64,000 nucleotides of DNA, taken from the NCBI GenBank assembly GCA_965215145.1, contig OZ244038.1, positions 1,674,001-1,738,000 on the forward strand, written 5' to 3'. Shown one piece after another: positions 52,740 to 61,834 of this stretch. This DNA is from G965215145 sp965215145 (GTDB lineage: Bacteria > Bacteroidota > Rhodothermia > Rhodothermales > JANQRZ01). The notes beneath the pieces are model-generated. The model saw nothing but the letters and a program-made list of their open reading frames with translations, had not been told where the DNA came from and ran no database searches. Both the position numbers and the translations under genes were made by a program. How positions within the stretch are numbered: position 1 is the first letter of the stretch; every line of letters starts with the position of its first letter.

Positions 52740-55700
52740 CCGGTATCCGCCACCGCCGGATCACGCTGCACCGCCTTCTCACGCCTGCCCTCGCCCTCCT
52801 ACTCGCCGGCTGTGCCTCGTCGGGCGCGTTCGTCGAGCGGGGCTACCGGGACCAGCCGGAGCCGCCGGCCGAGGCGCCGGCCTTCCGGGTCTTCCTGATC
52901 GGCGAGACGGCGCTGCCAGAGGGCCGCGAGGCGTCGCCCGCGCTCGACCTCCTCGCCGAGCGGCTCCGCGACGCCGGCGAGAACAGCGCCGTCGTCTTCC
53001 TCGGGGACCAGCTCCGCCGGCCGTTGCCGGACTCCGGCTCCGCCGACCGGGCCGCGCGCGAGGCCCAGCTCCGACGGGTCGTGGACGCCGTCGAGGGGTT
53101 CGCCGGCGAGGTCTTCGTCGTCCCCGGCCGGAACGACTGGGGGGAGGGGCCCGACGGCGCCGAGGCGCTGGAGCGCGAGGCCGACTTCTTCGAGCAGGCC
53201 CTCGGCGAGGACGTGGTCCTCCCCGAGGACGGCCTGCCGGGCCCCGCCGTCGTCAAGCTCGCCGCCGGCTTCCGCCTCGTCGCGCTCGACACCGAGTGGT
53301 GGTTCCGCGACCCCACCCAGCGTCCGACCGGCGACGACGCCGAGAGCGAGATCGACGTGGTCGTCGCGATGCAGGACGTGATCGACGAGTACGACGACGA
53401 CCGGCTCCTCGTCGTCAGCCACTACCCGCTCCTCGCCAACGGGCCGCACGGGGGGCGGTTCACGCTACGCGAGCACCTCTTCCCGCTCACCGAGCTCGTC
53501 CCCGGCGCCTACCTCCCGCTCCCCGTCGTCGGCTCGGTTTACCCCCTCTACCGCGCCTACGTCGGCGGCCCGCGCGATCTCGCCGCCGGGCGGTACCGCG
53601 CGCTGCGCGAGGCGTTGCTGACGGTGATGGAGGGCGCCGACGCCGTGGTCTACGCCGCCGCCCACGAGCGCGGCCTCCAGTACACCCTCTACGCCACCGG
53701 CAAGAACGGGCGGAAGCGGCAGCACCACGTCCTCAGCGGGAGCGCCGGCGGCGCGCAGCCCCTCGCCCCCGGCTACGGCGCCGCCTTCGCCCACGGCACC
53801 GAGGGCTTCGCCGTGCTCGATTACTACGACGACGGCCGGCTGTGGCTCACGTTCCTCGACGCTGAGGCCGCCGCCCGCGGCGAGGACCCGCTCGCGTTCC
53901 GCACCCGCCTCGAAGGCCCCCTCCGCGAGCGGATCGACCCGGAGGTCCCCGGCGAGCCCACCCTCGCTGAGCGCCCGGTCTACGCCGACTCCATCCGCAT
54001 CGCCGTCGCCGACCCGAACCGGGCGAAGGGGCCGATCTACCGAGCCTTCTTCGGGACGAACTACCGCGCGGCGTGGACGGCGCCCGTCGAGGCCCCCGTG
54101 CTCGACCTCGGCGTCGAGGCCGGCGGGCTGACGCCGGTCAAGCGCGGCGGCGGGTTCCAGACGGTCTCGCTGCGCGTCGAGAACGAGGAGGGGAAGGAGT
54201 ACGTGCTGCGCCAGGTCAAGAAGGACGTCCGGCTGACCCTCCCCGAGCAGCTCCACGACACCTTCGCCGCCGACGTCTTCGGCGACCAGATCACGACCTC
54301 GAACCCGTACGCCGCCTACGTCGTCCCCGGCCTCGCCGACGCCGCCGGCATCTACCACACCTCGCCTCGCCTCGCCCTCGTCCCCGACGACCCCCTCCTC
54401 GGCCGCTACCGCGAGCTCTTCGCCGACCGCCTCGTGCTCTTCGAGGAGCGGCCCGACGACGAGCACATGGCCGAGGACCCGAACTACGGGTTCGCCCCGG
54501 ACATCGTCTCGAAGGACAAGGTCCGCGCCGAGACCCGCGACGACAACGACCACCGCGTCGATCAGCCGTTCTTCCTCCGGAACCGGCTCTTCGACTTCCT
54601 CATCGGGGACTGGGACCGCCACCCGGACCAGTGGCGCTGGGCCGCCTTCGAGCCCTACCAGCTCGACCCCACGCTGACCGGCGAGGCCCGCACCGAGGGG
54701 AAGGTCTACCGCGCCATCCCCCGCGACCGCGACCAGGCGTTCTTCACCGTCGGGGGCCTCGTCCCCCGCCTCGTCCAGCGCATCGACCCCCGCCTCCAGG
54801 ACTTCGACGAGGGCTTCGGCGACATCGTCGGGTTCACGGCCAACTCGATCCACCAGGACCGCCGGTTCCTGTCGGCGCTCTCCCGCGAGGACTGGATCGC
54901 CGTGGCCGAGGAGCTGCAGGCGGCGATGACCGACGAGGCGATCCGCGAGGCGCTCGGCGTGTGGCACGAGATGGGGGTCTACGAGGCCAGCCAGGGCGAC
55001 CGCGTCTTCCGCACCCTCCAGGCCCGCCGCGACGGGCTCGTGGAGGCCGCCGAGGAGTACTACGAGGTCCTCGCCCGCGCCGTGGACGTGCTCGGCTCGG
55101 ACAAGCACGAGCGGTTCGTCGTCGAGCGCCTCCCCGGCGGCGACCTCGACGTGACGGTCTACAAGACGACGAAGGAGGGGGAGGACCGCAGAATCATCTA
55201 CCAACGCCGGTTCTTCGAGGACGAGACGGAGGAGGTCCGCCTCTTCGGCTTCGGCGGGCGCGACCGGTTCGAGCTGGTGGGGGACGAGCCGACGGGGATC
55301 TTCGTCCGCGTGATCGGCGGGGCGGGGGAGGACGCCTTCGCTGACGCGACCACCCGGCGCGGCGTGGGGGGCGACGTCCGCTACTACGACACGGCCGAGG
55401 GGAACGCCGTCGAGCGCGCGCCGGGCACGCGGCTGTGGCTCTCGAACGACCCCGCCGTGAACCTCTACGACGAGTGGAACTACCTCCCGCCGTTCCGGCA
55501 GTTCTACCCCTTCTTCGGGTACAACGACGTGGACGGCCTCTTCCTCGGGGCCGGCGTCGCCTTCACGAAGCCCGGCTTCCGCAAGGGCCCCTACGCCCGC
55601 CGCCAGAGCCTCGCCGCCAACGTCTCGACGCTGACGACCGCCGTGAACGCGCGCTACGACGGGCACTGGGTGGACGCCGTCGCCCGCGGCTGGGACACCC

Positions 55701-56542
55701 GCGTCTCCCTCGGTCTGGAGAGCCCGCAGAGCGTCCGCAACTTCTTCGGGATCGGGAACGACACGGCGGACAGCCTCGACGTGGGCCGGTTTTACCGGCT
55801 CCAGCGCGGCCGGGTCGGGGCGACGGTCGGCGTCGAGCGGGAGTTCGTCCGCGGCGGCGTCGTCCGCCTCGCCCCGCGCTTCGAGGTGATCCGGTTCGAC
55901 GACGATGAGGGCGCGCTCGCCGCGCTCCCCGGCCTGCTCGGGTCCGAGGGGGTCGTGGAGTACGGGGGGGAGGACGAGTGGCGGACCGGCGCTGACCTGC
56001 TGCTCGACCTCGGGCGGGTGGACCGCCCAGCCAACCCGCGCCAGGGCTTCCGGTGGATGAACGCGGCCGGCCTCAGCGTCGGCGTCCGCAACCTCGACGC
56101 CGTCTACGGCCGGCTCGCCACCGACCTCGCCCTCTACATCTCCCCCCGCCTGGAGCCGCAGACGACGCTGGCCCTCCGCGTCGGCGCCGCCCACGTCGTC
56201 GGGGAGTACCCGTTCTACGACGCCGTCACGCTCGGCGGCCGGGAGAACCTCCGCGGCTACCGCTCGACGCGGTTCGCCGGGCGCACGGCGGCCTTCGGCA
56301 ACGCCGAACTGCGCCAGAAGCTGGCCTCCTTCCGCACCTACACCGCGGCCGGCGCCCTCGGCCTGCTCGCCTTCGCCGACGCCGGCCGCGTGTGGGCCGA
56401 CGGCGAGGGCTCCTCGACGCTCCACGCCGGCTACGGCGGCGGGCTCTGGCTGGACCTCTTCGACCTCGCCCTCTTCACCGCCACCGTCGGCGCCTCGGCC
56501 GAGGGCGTCGAGGCATTCGCCGGGTTCGGCTTCCAATTCTGA
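52736..56542 (+). CDS. Metallophosphatase / kinase-like / Omp85 barrel fusion lipoprotein
   Basis: A 1268-residue envelope protein with lipobox Cys26 (LALLLAGC). Residues about 48-320 are a calcineurin-like phosphoesterase: VVFLGDQL, VVPGRNDW (in place of GNHD), VVSHYPLLANG and YAAAHERGLQY. Residues about 460-860 form a second domain with a glycine loop (KRGGGFQT), YVLRQVKKD, GDWDRHPDQW near 624 and RDRDQ near 663, which resembles HipA/Fam20-like kinase motifs. Residues about 920-1268 are an Omp85/BamA-type 16-strand barrel ending FAGFGFQF. The phosphatase domain should face the periplasm. Confidence 0.85.
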   Translation: MTGIRHRRITLHRLLTPALALLLAGCASSGAFVERGYRDQPEPPAEAPAFRVFLIGETALPEGREASPALDLLAERLRDAGENSAVVFLGDQLRRPLPDSGSADRAAREAQLRRVVDAVEGFAGEVFVVPGRNDWGEGPDGAEALEREADFFEQALGEDVVLPEDGLPGPAVVKLAAGFRLVALDTEWWFRDPTQRPTGDDAESEIDVVVAMQDVIDEYDDDRLLVVSHYPLLANGPHGGRFTLREHLFPLTELVPGAYLPLPVVGSVYPLYRAYVGGPRDLAAGRYRALREALLTVMEGADAVVYAAAHERGLQYTLYATGKNGRKRQHHVLSGSAGGAQPLAPGYGAAFAHGTEGFAVLDYYDDGRLWLTFLDAEAAARGEDPLAFRTRLEGPLRERIDPEVPGEPTLAERPVYADSIRIAVADPNRAKGPIYRAFFGTNYRAAWTAPVEAPVLDLGVEAGGLTPVKRGGGFQTVSLRVENEEGKEYVLRQVKKDVRLTLPEQLHDTFAADVFGDQITTSNPYAAYVVPGLADAAGIYHTSPRLALVPDDPLLGRYRELFADRLVLFEERPDDEHMAEDPNYGFAPDIVSKDKVRAETRDDNDHRVDQPFFLRNRLFDFLIGDWDRHPDQWRWAAFEPYQLDPTLTGEARTEGKVYRAIPRDRDQAFFTVGGLVPRLVQRIDPRLQDFDEGFGDIVGFTANSIHQDRRFLSALSREDWIAVAEELQAAMTDEAIREALGVWHEMGVYEASQGDRVFRTLQARRDGLVEAAEEYYEVLARAVDVLGSDKHERFVVERLPGGDLDVTVYKTTKEGEDRRIIYQRRFFEDETEEVRLFGFGGRDRFELVGDEPTGIFVRVIGGAGEDAFADATTRRGVGGDVRYYDTAEGNAVERAPGTRLWLSNDPAVNLYDEWNYLPPFRQFYPFFGYNDVDGLFLGAGVAFTKPGFRKGPYARRQSLAANVSTLTTAVNARYDGHWVDAVARGWDTRVSLGLESPQSVRNFFGIGNDTADSLDVGRFYRLQRGRVGATVGVEREFVRGGVVRLAPRFEVIRFDDDEGALAALPGLLGSEGVVEYGGEDEWRTGADLLLDLGRVDRPANPRQGFRWMNAAGLSVGVRNLDAVYGRLATDLALYISPRLEPQTTLALRVGAAHVVGEYPFYDAVTLGGRENLRGYRSTRFAGRTAAFGNAELRQKLASFRTYTAAGALGLLAFADAGRVWADGEGSSTLHAGYGGGLWLDLFDLALFTATVGASAEGVEAFAGFGFQF

Positions 56543-56571
56543 CGCCGCCGCCGATACTGCCGGGGCCATCC

Positions 56572-56600
56572 GGAGCGCCGACGGGCACCGCCGGCGCTCC
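56572..56600 (+). terminator. Hairpin after the fusion gene
   Basis: GGAGCGCCG and CGGCGCTCC form a 9 bp stem with an 11 nt loop, 30 nt after the preceding stop. There is no uridine tract. It separates the fusion gene from the signalling operon. Confidence 0.4.
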
Positions 56601-56657
56601 CCCGGCGTTCTAGGGGCCGATAACCGCTCGGGCGCCCCCCACTAACCCTCCCACGCG

Positions 56658-57587
56658 ATGAGCGAACCCAAGACCGACGCCGCCGTCCGCCCGGACCCGG
56701 CCGGAATCCCCGTAGCCGTCGAGTCCGCCTCCGAGGCGCCGGGCGACGGCGCCGCCCGCCCCGCCGACCTCGAGGGCGCCGCCGAGAACGGCGCGGCCGA
56801 GAACGGCGCCGCCGAGAACGGCGCCGCTGGCGACGGCGAGGTCGCCGCGCTGACCATCCTCGCCGAGCCCGCCGACGTGACCGACGTGGCGAAGGCGGTG
56901 GCGAAGGAGGTCGAGAAGCGGCGGCGGAAGGCGCGGAAGAAGGCGAAGAAGGACAAGGGCAAAAAGGAGTCGCTCGGGACGAGCCGCGGCATCGAGACCA
57001 TGTTCCGGACGTCGTACCGGACCCACCTCGACCTCACCTCGCTGGCCGACGCGAAGGCGAACATCATGATCTCCGTCAACGGCCTCATCCTCCCCATCCT
57101 CCTCGGGGCCATCTCGTCGAAGATCGACACCAACCCGTGGCTCATCATCCCCACGGCCGTCTTCGTGACCGGCTGCCTCATCTCGATGGTCTACGCCATC
57201 CGCGCGGCGCGGCCCCGCGTGACCAAGGAGCCCATCACCCTCGACGACGTCCGCTCCGACGACGTGAACGTCCTCTTCTTCGGGAACTACACGAGCCTCA
57301 GCCGCGACGACTTCGAGGTCGGCCTGACGGAGCTGATCACGGACACGGACCGGCTCTACAAGAACATGATGCGGGACATCTACGGGATCGGGTCCGTGCT
57401 CCAGACGAAGTTCCACCTGCTCCGCACCTCGTACACCGCCTTCGGGTTCGCCGTGGTCTCGGGCGTCCTCCTGTTCCTCGCCGTCTACGTCGCCGTCGGC
57501 ACGGGGATGATCGGCGGGGCCGAGGTCGCCGCGCCGCCGCCGGCCGCGCCGGAGGGGTCCGGGCTCCCCGGCGTCCTCCCGTTCTAG
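56658..57587 (+). CDS. Pycsar-effector-like (PycTM/DUF5706) membrane protein
   Basis: A 309-residue inner-membrane protein. Residues 1-110 are a disordered, charged leader with three AENGA repeats and a Lys/Arg-rich stretch. The core matches the Pycsar effector transmembrane family: TSLADAKANIMISVNGLILP leads into TM1 (about 135-155), TM2 spans about 161-183, a conserved cytosolic segment (VLFFGNYTSLSRDDFEVGL, YKNMMRDIYGIGSVLQTKFHLL) follows, and TM3 spans about 262-284. In known Pycsar systems, PycTM proteins respond to cyclic UMP or CMP by damaging the membrane. Here it heads an operon with a cyclase two genes downstream, so cyclic-nucleotide gating is likely. Confidence 0.82.
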   Translation: MSEPKTDAAVRPDPAGIPVAVESASEAPGDGAARPADLEGAAENGAAENGAAENGAAGDGEVAALTILAEPADVTDVAKAVAKEVEKRRRKARKKAKKDKGKKESLGTSRGIETMFRTSYRTHLDLTSLADAKANIMISVNGLILPILLGAISSKIDTNPWLIIPTAVFVTGCLISMVYAIRAARPRVTKEPITLDDVRSDDVNVLFFGNYTSLSRDDFEVGLTELITDTDRLYKNMMRDIYGIGSVLQTKFHLLRTSYTAFGFAVVSGVLLFLAVYVAVGTGMIGGAEVAAPPPAAPEGSGLPGVLPF

Positions 57588-57590
57588 CCT

Positions 57591-58496
57591 ATGACCGTCT
57601 CCCTCTGGGGCGTCCGCGGCTCGACCCCCACCGCCGGCGCGGCGTTCGACCGGTACGGCGGCAACACGACCTGCGTCTCGGTGTGCCTCCCCGGCGCCGG
57701 GGAGCCCGACCGTATGCTCGTGCTCGACGCGGGGACCGGGATCCGCCGCCTCGGCCATGAGCTCGCCGCGCGGGACGACGAGGTGTTCGTCCTCCTCACC
57801 CACCTCCACGCCGACCACCTCTTCGGCTTCCCCTTCTTCGCCCCGCTCTACCAGGAGGGCCGCCGGGTTCACCTCCTCGAATACCCCGGCCCCGGCGGGT
57901 CGTGGTCGCCGCTGTCGCTCTTCGACGGGGTCCACTACCCGCTCCGCCCGGACGACCTCCCGGCCGACGTCGTGAGCATCGGCCGGCCGGTGCTGGCGGG
58001 CCTCCGCGACCACGGCCTCCGCGTCGACCGCCACCCCGTCAACCACCCCGGCGGCGCCTTCGCCTACCGCGTCCACCACGGCGGGTGGTCGTTCGTGTTC
58101 GCCCCCGACAGCGAGCTCGACCCCCCCCGCGCGGCCGTTGACCGCCGGGACCTCGTCGACTTCTGCCGCGGCGCGGACCTCCTGTGCCACGATGCGCAGT
58201 ACCTCGACCGCGAGCTCGCCGAGCGGCGCGGGTGGGGCCACAGCTCCGTCGAGCAGGCGTGCGACCTCGCCCGCGAGGCCGGGGTCGGGCGCCTGCTCCT
58301 GTTCCACCACGACCCCGACCGGACCGACGACGACCTCGACGGCATCGGGGAGTACGCCTCGGAGCTCCTCGAAGAGGACGGCGTCCCCTGCACCGTGGCG
58401 CGCGAGGGGCTCCGCATCGAGTTCAGCGAGCGGGGGGTCGCGCTGACGGACGAGCCGGCGCCCGTGCCGGCCGCCACCCCCGCCGAGAGCGCGTGA
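57591..58496 (+). CDS. MBL-fold hydrolase, candidate cyclic-nucleotide phosphodiesterase
   Basis: A 301-residue cytosolic metallo-beta-lactamase-fold protein. It opens SLWGVRGSTPTAG and RYGGNTTCVSV, signature of a subfamily often found beside nucleotide cyclases. The metal motif is THLHADHLFGFPFF (His71, His73, Asp75, His76), with later HPVNHPGG, LLCHDAQY and LLLFHHDP supplying further ligands. The phage anti-Pycsar enzyme Apyc1 is also an MBL-fold cyclic mononucleotide phosphodiesterase, so cleavage of the product of the downstream cyclase is a reasonable inference. The start lies 3 bp after the effector gene; its stop overlaps the next start (TGATG). Confidence 0.8.
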   Translation: MTVSLWGVRGSTPTAGAAFDRYGGNTTCVSVCLPGAGEPDRMLVLDAGTGIRRLGHELAARDDEVFVLLTHLHADHLFGFPFFAPLYQEGRRVHLLEYPGPGGSWSPLSLFDGVHYPLRPDDLPADVVSIGRPVLAGLRDHGLRVDRHPVNHPGGAFAYRVHHGGWSFVFAPDSELDPPRAAVDRRDLVDFCRGADLLCHDAQYLDRELAERRGWGHSSVEQACDLAREAGVGRLLLFHHDPDRTDDDLDGIGEYASELLEEDGVPCTVAREGLRIEFSERGVALTDEPAPVPAATPAESA

Positions 58497-59992
58497 TGAC
58501 GGACGAACCCGCCCTGGAAGCGTCGTCGGGGAGCCCGGAGCGGCTGCCGGAGGAGCCACCGCCCGCCGAGGCTCGGCAGGGACCGGAGACGGCGCGCATC
58601 CTCGTGGTGGACGACGAGGCCGACCTCGCCGAGGTGATCCGCCAGAAGTTCCGCCGGCGCGTCCGCCGCGGCGAGCTCGAGTTCCACTTCGCCCGCGACG
58701 GCCACGAGGCCCTCGAGCAGATCCGCGCCCACCCGGACCTCGACCTCGTGCTGACCGACATCAACATGCCGAAGATGGACGGGCTCACGCTGCTGGCCGA
58801 GCTCGCCAAGCTCGACCGCGACGCCCTCGGCGCCGTCGTCGTGACCGCCTACGGCGACATGCTCAACATCCGCACGGCGATGAACCGCGGGGCCTTCGAC
58901 TTCGTCACCAAGCCGATCGACCTCGAGGACCTGGAGCAGACCGTGGACCGCGCCGTCGAGATGGTCCGTCGGCAGAAGCGGGCGGCCCACGCCCGCGAGA
59001 CCGTCGAGCGCTACCTCTCGGGCGAGGTCGCCGAGGAGCTCCTCTCTAGCCCCGAGGCCACGAAGCTCGGCGGCGAGCGCCGCCGCGTGACCATCCTCTT
59101 CAGCGACCTCCGCGGCTTCAGCGCCCTCTCCGAGCGGCTCGACCCCGAGCGCGTCGTCGAGGTGCTCAACACGTACCTCGGCCGGATGACGGAGGTCATC
59201 GGCGACCACGGCGGCACCATCGACGAGATCGTGGGGGACGGCCTCCTCGTCCTCTTCGGCGCCCCCGTCCAGCGCGAGGACCACGCCCGGCGCGCCGTCG
59301 CCTGCGCGCTCGCCATGCAGCTCGCGATGCCGGACGTGAACGAGCGCGTCCGCGCGCTCGGGATCCCCCCGCTCGAGATGGGCATCGGCATCAACACCGG
59401 CGACGTCGTAGTGGGGACGATCGGGAGCGAGCGGCGGGCGAAGTACGCCGTCGTCGGCAGCCCGGTGAACATGGCCGGGCGGATCGAGGCGGCGACGGTC
59501 GGCGGGCAGATCCTCGTCTCGGAGGCGACCCGCCGCGAGGCCGGCGCCGACGTCGAGGTGCGGCGGACGCTCCACCTCGCCGCCAAGGGCTTCGCCGAGC
59601 CGATCCCGCTCCACGACGTCGCCGGCATCGGGCCGCCCCACGGCCTCCGCCTCCCCGCCACCGCCGCCGCCCTCGTCGGGCTGCCGACGCCGGTGCCGGT
59701 CCGCTACCAGCTCCTCGACGGCAAGCGCCTCGAGGGCGAGCCCGAGCGGGGCCGGCTCACGGCGCTCGCCAAGGCGTCGGCGCTGCTCCAGGCCGAGCGC
59801 CCGCTGGAGCTCCTGACCGACCTCAAGCTCTTCGCCCTCGGAGGCCCGGGCGGCGCGCTCCCGGAGGGCGACGCCTACGCCAAGGTGATGGAGCACGGCG
59901 CCGACGGCTACGTCCTCCGCTTCACCGCCCTCGACGACGAGCTCGCCGAGGCGCTCGCACGGCTCCGCGAGACGGCGGGGGGGGCGTCGTGA
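58496..59992 (+). CDS. Response regulator fused to class III nucleotide cyclase
   Basis: A 498-residue cytosolic enzyme. The receiver (about 34-155) has Asp88 in LVLTDINMPKMDG and Lys139 in FVTKPID. A helix with VERYLSGEVAEELL connects to a class III cyclase domain (about 193-375). Metal aspartates are Asp204 (LFSDLRGFS) and Asp248 (VGDGLLVLFGAP); transition-state Asn325 and Arg329 (VNMAGR) are present. Base-selecting positions are Glu244 and Ala318, unlike the Lys plus Asp/Thr pair of adenylate cyclases and closer to guanylate cyclases. A helical C-terminal domain of unknown function completes it. The kinase gene follows with a GTGA overlap. Confidence 0.92.
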   Translation: MTDEPALEASSGSPERLPEEPPPAEARQGPETARILVVDDEADLAEVIRQKFRRRVRRGELEFHFARDGHEALEQIRAHPDLDLVLTDINMPKMDGLTLLAELAKLDRDALGAVVVTAYGDMLNIRTAMNRGAFDFVTKPIDLEDLEQTVDRAVEMVRRQKRAAHARETVERYLSGEVAEELLSSPEATKLGGERRRVTILFSDLRGFSALSERLDPERVVEVLNTYLGRMTEVIGDHGGTIDEIVGDGLLVLFGAPVQREDHARRAVACALAMQLAMPDVNERVRALGIPPLEMGIGINTGDVVVGTIGSERRAKYAVVGSPVNMAGRIEAATVGGQILVSEATRREAGADVEVRRTLHLAAKGFAEPIPLHDVAGIGPPHGLRLPATAAALVGLPTPVPVRYQLLDGKRLEGEPERGRLTALAKASALLQAERPLELLTDLKLFALGGPGGALPEGDAYAKVMEHGADGYVLRFTALDDELAEALARLRETAGGAS

Positions 59993-61173
59993 GCGGCGCG
60001 GCACCGGGACTCCCGGCCCCGTTGGGCCTCGGGGTGTGGGACGACAGCGTCGGCCTCCCGCTGCTGCTCCTCGTCGTGATCGTGCTGGCGCTCGCGGCGC
60101 TCGGCGTGCTGGCCGTCCAACTCGGCCGCCAGCGCCGCGCCCTCGCCGAGGCCAACGCCCGCCTGGAAGACGCCAACCGGACGCTCGAGGAGCGCGTCGC
60201 CACGCGCGTCGCCGAGGCCGAGCGCTCGACGCGGATGATGGACGACTTCAACGACCTCCTGGAGGAAAAGAACGTCGAGCTCGAAGCGGCCCTCGCCGAC
60301 CTCCAGACCACCCAGGACCGCCTCCTCAAGGCCGACCGCCTCGCCTCGCTCGGTCAGCTCATGGCCGGCATCGCTCACGAGATTAAGAACCCGCTCAATT
60401 TCGTCACCAACTTCGCTCGGCTCTCGGTCGAACTGGCCGAGGAGCTGCGCGAGGAGCTCGAAGCCCGCCGCGAGGCGCCCGTCGGCGAGGCGCTCGCCGA
60501 GGTCGAGGAGGTGCTGGACGACCTCGCCGGCAACGCCGCCCGGATCGAGCAGCACGCCCACCGCGCCGACAACATCGTGCGGAACATGCTGCTCCACTCG
60601 CGCGAGGCGCCGGGCCAGCCTCAACTGGCGGATCTCAACGCGCTCGTCGAGGAGTACGCCGGCCTCGCCTACCACGGCATGCGCGCCGCCGACGCCACGT
60701 TCAACGCTGAGCTCGTCCACGACCTCGATGCGGCGGTGGGGGAGGTGTCGGTACGCCCGCAGGAGATCGGCGGCGTCCTCATCAACCTCCTCTCGAACGC
60801 GTTCCACGCCGTCCGCGAGCGGGCGCGTGAGGGGGCGGCGGGGTACGCCCCGCGCGTCACCGTCCGCACCCTCGGCCGTGGCGAGGCCGTCGAGATCCAC
60901 GTCGAGGACAACGGCATCGGCATCCCGGACGACATGGTCGAGCGGATCTTCGAGCCGTTCGTGACGACGAAGCCGGCGGGGGAGGGGACCGGGCTCGGGC
61001 TCTCGCTCGCCTACGAGGTCGTCGTGCAGAAGCACGGCGGCGAGTTGGACGTCGAGACGGGGGAGGGGCGGGGGGCGGTGTTTACCATTACTTTACCCCG
61101 GACGGCGGGCGGCACCCGCGCCCCCGCCTCCGGCGGCGCACCCCGGGTGCCGCCGACGGTGCAACCGCTCTGA
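59989..61173 (+). CDS. Membrane histidine kinase, probable partner of the cyclase regulator
   Basis: A 394-residue sensor kinase. One transmembrane helix (about 22-45) is followed by a long coiled coil (about 48-115), with almost no periplasmic sensor. The phosphoacceptor His130 is in LGQLMAGIAHEIKNPLNF, and the ATPase boxes are INLLSNAFHAV, VEDNGIGIPDDM and GTGLGLSLAYEVV. A Pro/Ala-rich tail ends it. The GTG start overlaps the cyclase stop, arguing that it phosphorylates Asp88 of that protein. The signal may come from the membrane or from protein partners, since there is no ligand domain. Confidence 0.92.
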   Translation: MSGAAPGLPAPLGLGVWDDSVGLPLLLLVVIVLALAALGVLAVQLGRQRRALAEANARLEDANRTLEERVATRVAEAERSTRMMDDFNDLLEEKNVELEAALADLQTTQDRLLKADRLASLGQLMAGIAHEIKNPLNFVTNFARLSVELAEELREELEARREAPVGEALAEVEEVLDDLAGNAARIEQHAHRADNIVRNMLLHSREAPGQPQLADLNALVEEYAGLAYHGMRAADATFNAELVHDLDAAVGEVSVRPQEIGGVLINLLSNAFHAVRERAREGAAGYAPRVTVRTLGRGEAVEIHVEDNGIGIPDDMVERIFEPFVTTKPAGEGTGLGLSLAYEVVVQKHGGELDVETGEGRGAVFTITLPRTAGGTRAPASGGAPRVPPTVQPL

Positions 61174-61177
61174 CCCC

Positions 61178-61834
61178 ATGCTCGACCGCAACGGGACCGA
61201 AGACAGCTTCTGGGCCAACATCTTCCGCCCGAGCGCCGAGAGCGAGACGCGGCGGCTGCTCCGGCGCGTCCCCATCCTCGCCGGCCTCGACCGCCGCGAG
61301 CTCGACGCCGTCGAGAAGATCCTCTACCGCCGGGAGTACCACGCCGACGAGGTCGTCTTCCGGCAGGGCGAGCCCGGCCTCGGCATGTTCGTCATCGAGC
61401 GCGGCACCGTCGCCATCGTCCACGAGCCGACGGAGCGGGTGCTCGCCGAGCTAGAAGACGGTGACTTCTTCGGCGAGATCGCCCTGCTCAACGAGATGCC
61501 GCGCTCGGCGACGGCCGTGGCCCGCACGACGGCGACGCTGTGGGGGCTCTTCCAACCCGAGCTGTTCGACCTCTTCGAGCGGAACCCCCGCCTCGCCTCG
61601 CGCCTGCTCCTCCCCCTGGCCCAGACCGTCGGCGACCGCCTCGTGGCGATGAACCGCCGGCTGCTCGGACTCCACGACGCGAACCAGGCGCTGCGGGCGG
61701 CGCTCCAGCGCGCCAGCGGCCCGGCCGACCCGCCGGAGGCGATGGTCGCGGAGGCCGGCCCGCTGGCGAACACGGGCTCGGCGCTCGACGTCGAGCCGCT
61801 GGACGGGCCGGCCGCGCGGGCACAGGCGGAATGA
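61178..61834 (+). CDS. Cyclic-nucleotide-binding domain protein
   Basis: A 218-residue cytosolic protein with a CAP-type cyclic-nucleotide-binding domain (about 28-145). The phosphate-binding cassette is intact: FFGEIALLNEMPRSATAVA, with Glu100 and Arg109 to hold the ribose and cyclic phosphate. After the C-helix (ASRLLLPLAQTVGDRLVAMNRRLL) there is a disordered Ala/Pro tail and no DNA-binding helix-turn-helix, so it is not a CRP-type regulator. It is probably a reader of the cyclase product that acts by protein contact. The next gene starts within its stop (ATGA). Confidence 0.88.
   Translation: MLDRNGTEDSFWANIFRPSAESETRRLLRRVPILAGLDRRELDAVEKILYRREYHADEVVFRQGEPGLGMFVIERGTVAIVHEPTERVLAELEDGDFFGEIALLNEMPRSATAVARTTATLWGLFQPELFDLFERNPRLASRLLLPLAQTVGDRLVAMNRRLLGLHDANQALRAALQRASGPADPPEAMVAEAGPLANTGSALDVEPLDGPAARAQAE

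Noticed and set aside
53465..56569. A 1034-codon minus-strand open frame
   Set aside because: It is antisense to the phosphatase-Omp85 fusion and shows only shadow composition.
56658..59992. A standard two-gene Pycsar defence system
   Set aside because: The cyclase is a receiver fusion with Glu/Ala at the selector sites, and the operon includes a kinase, reader, transporter and phosphatase. Only a Pycsar-like signalling module is claimed.
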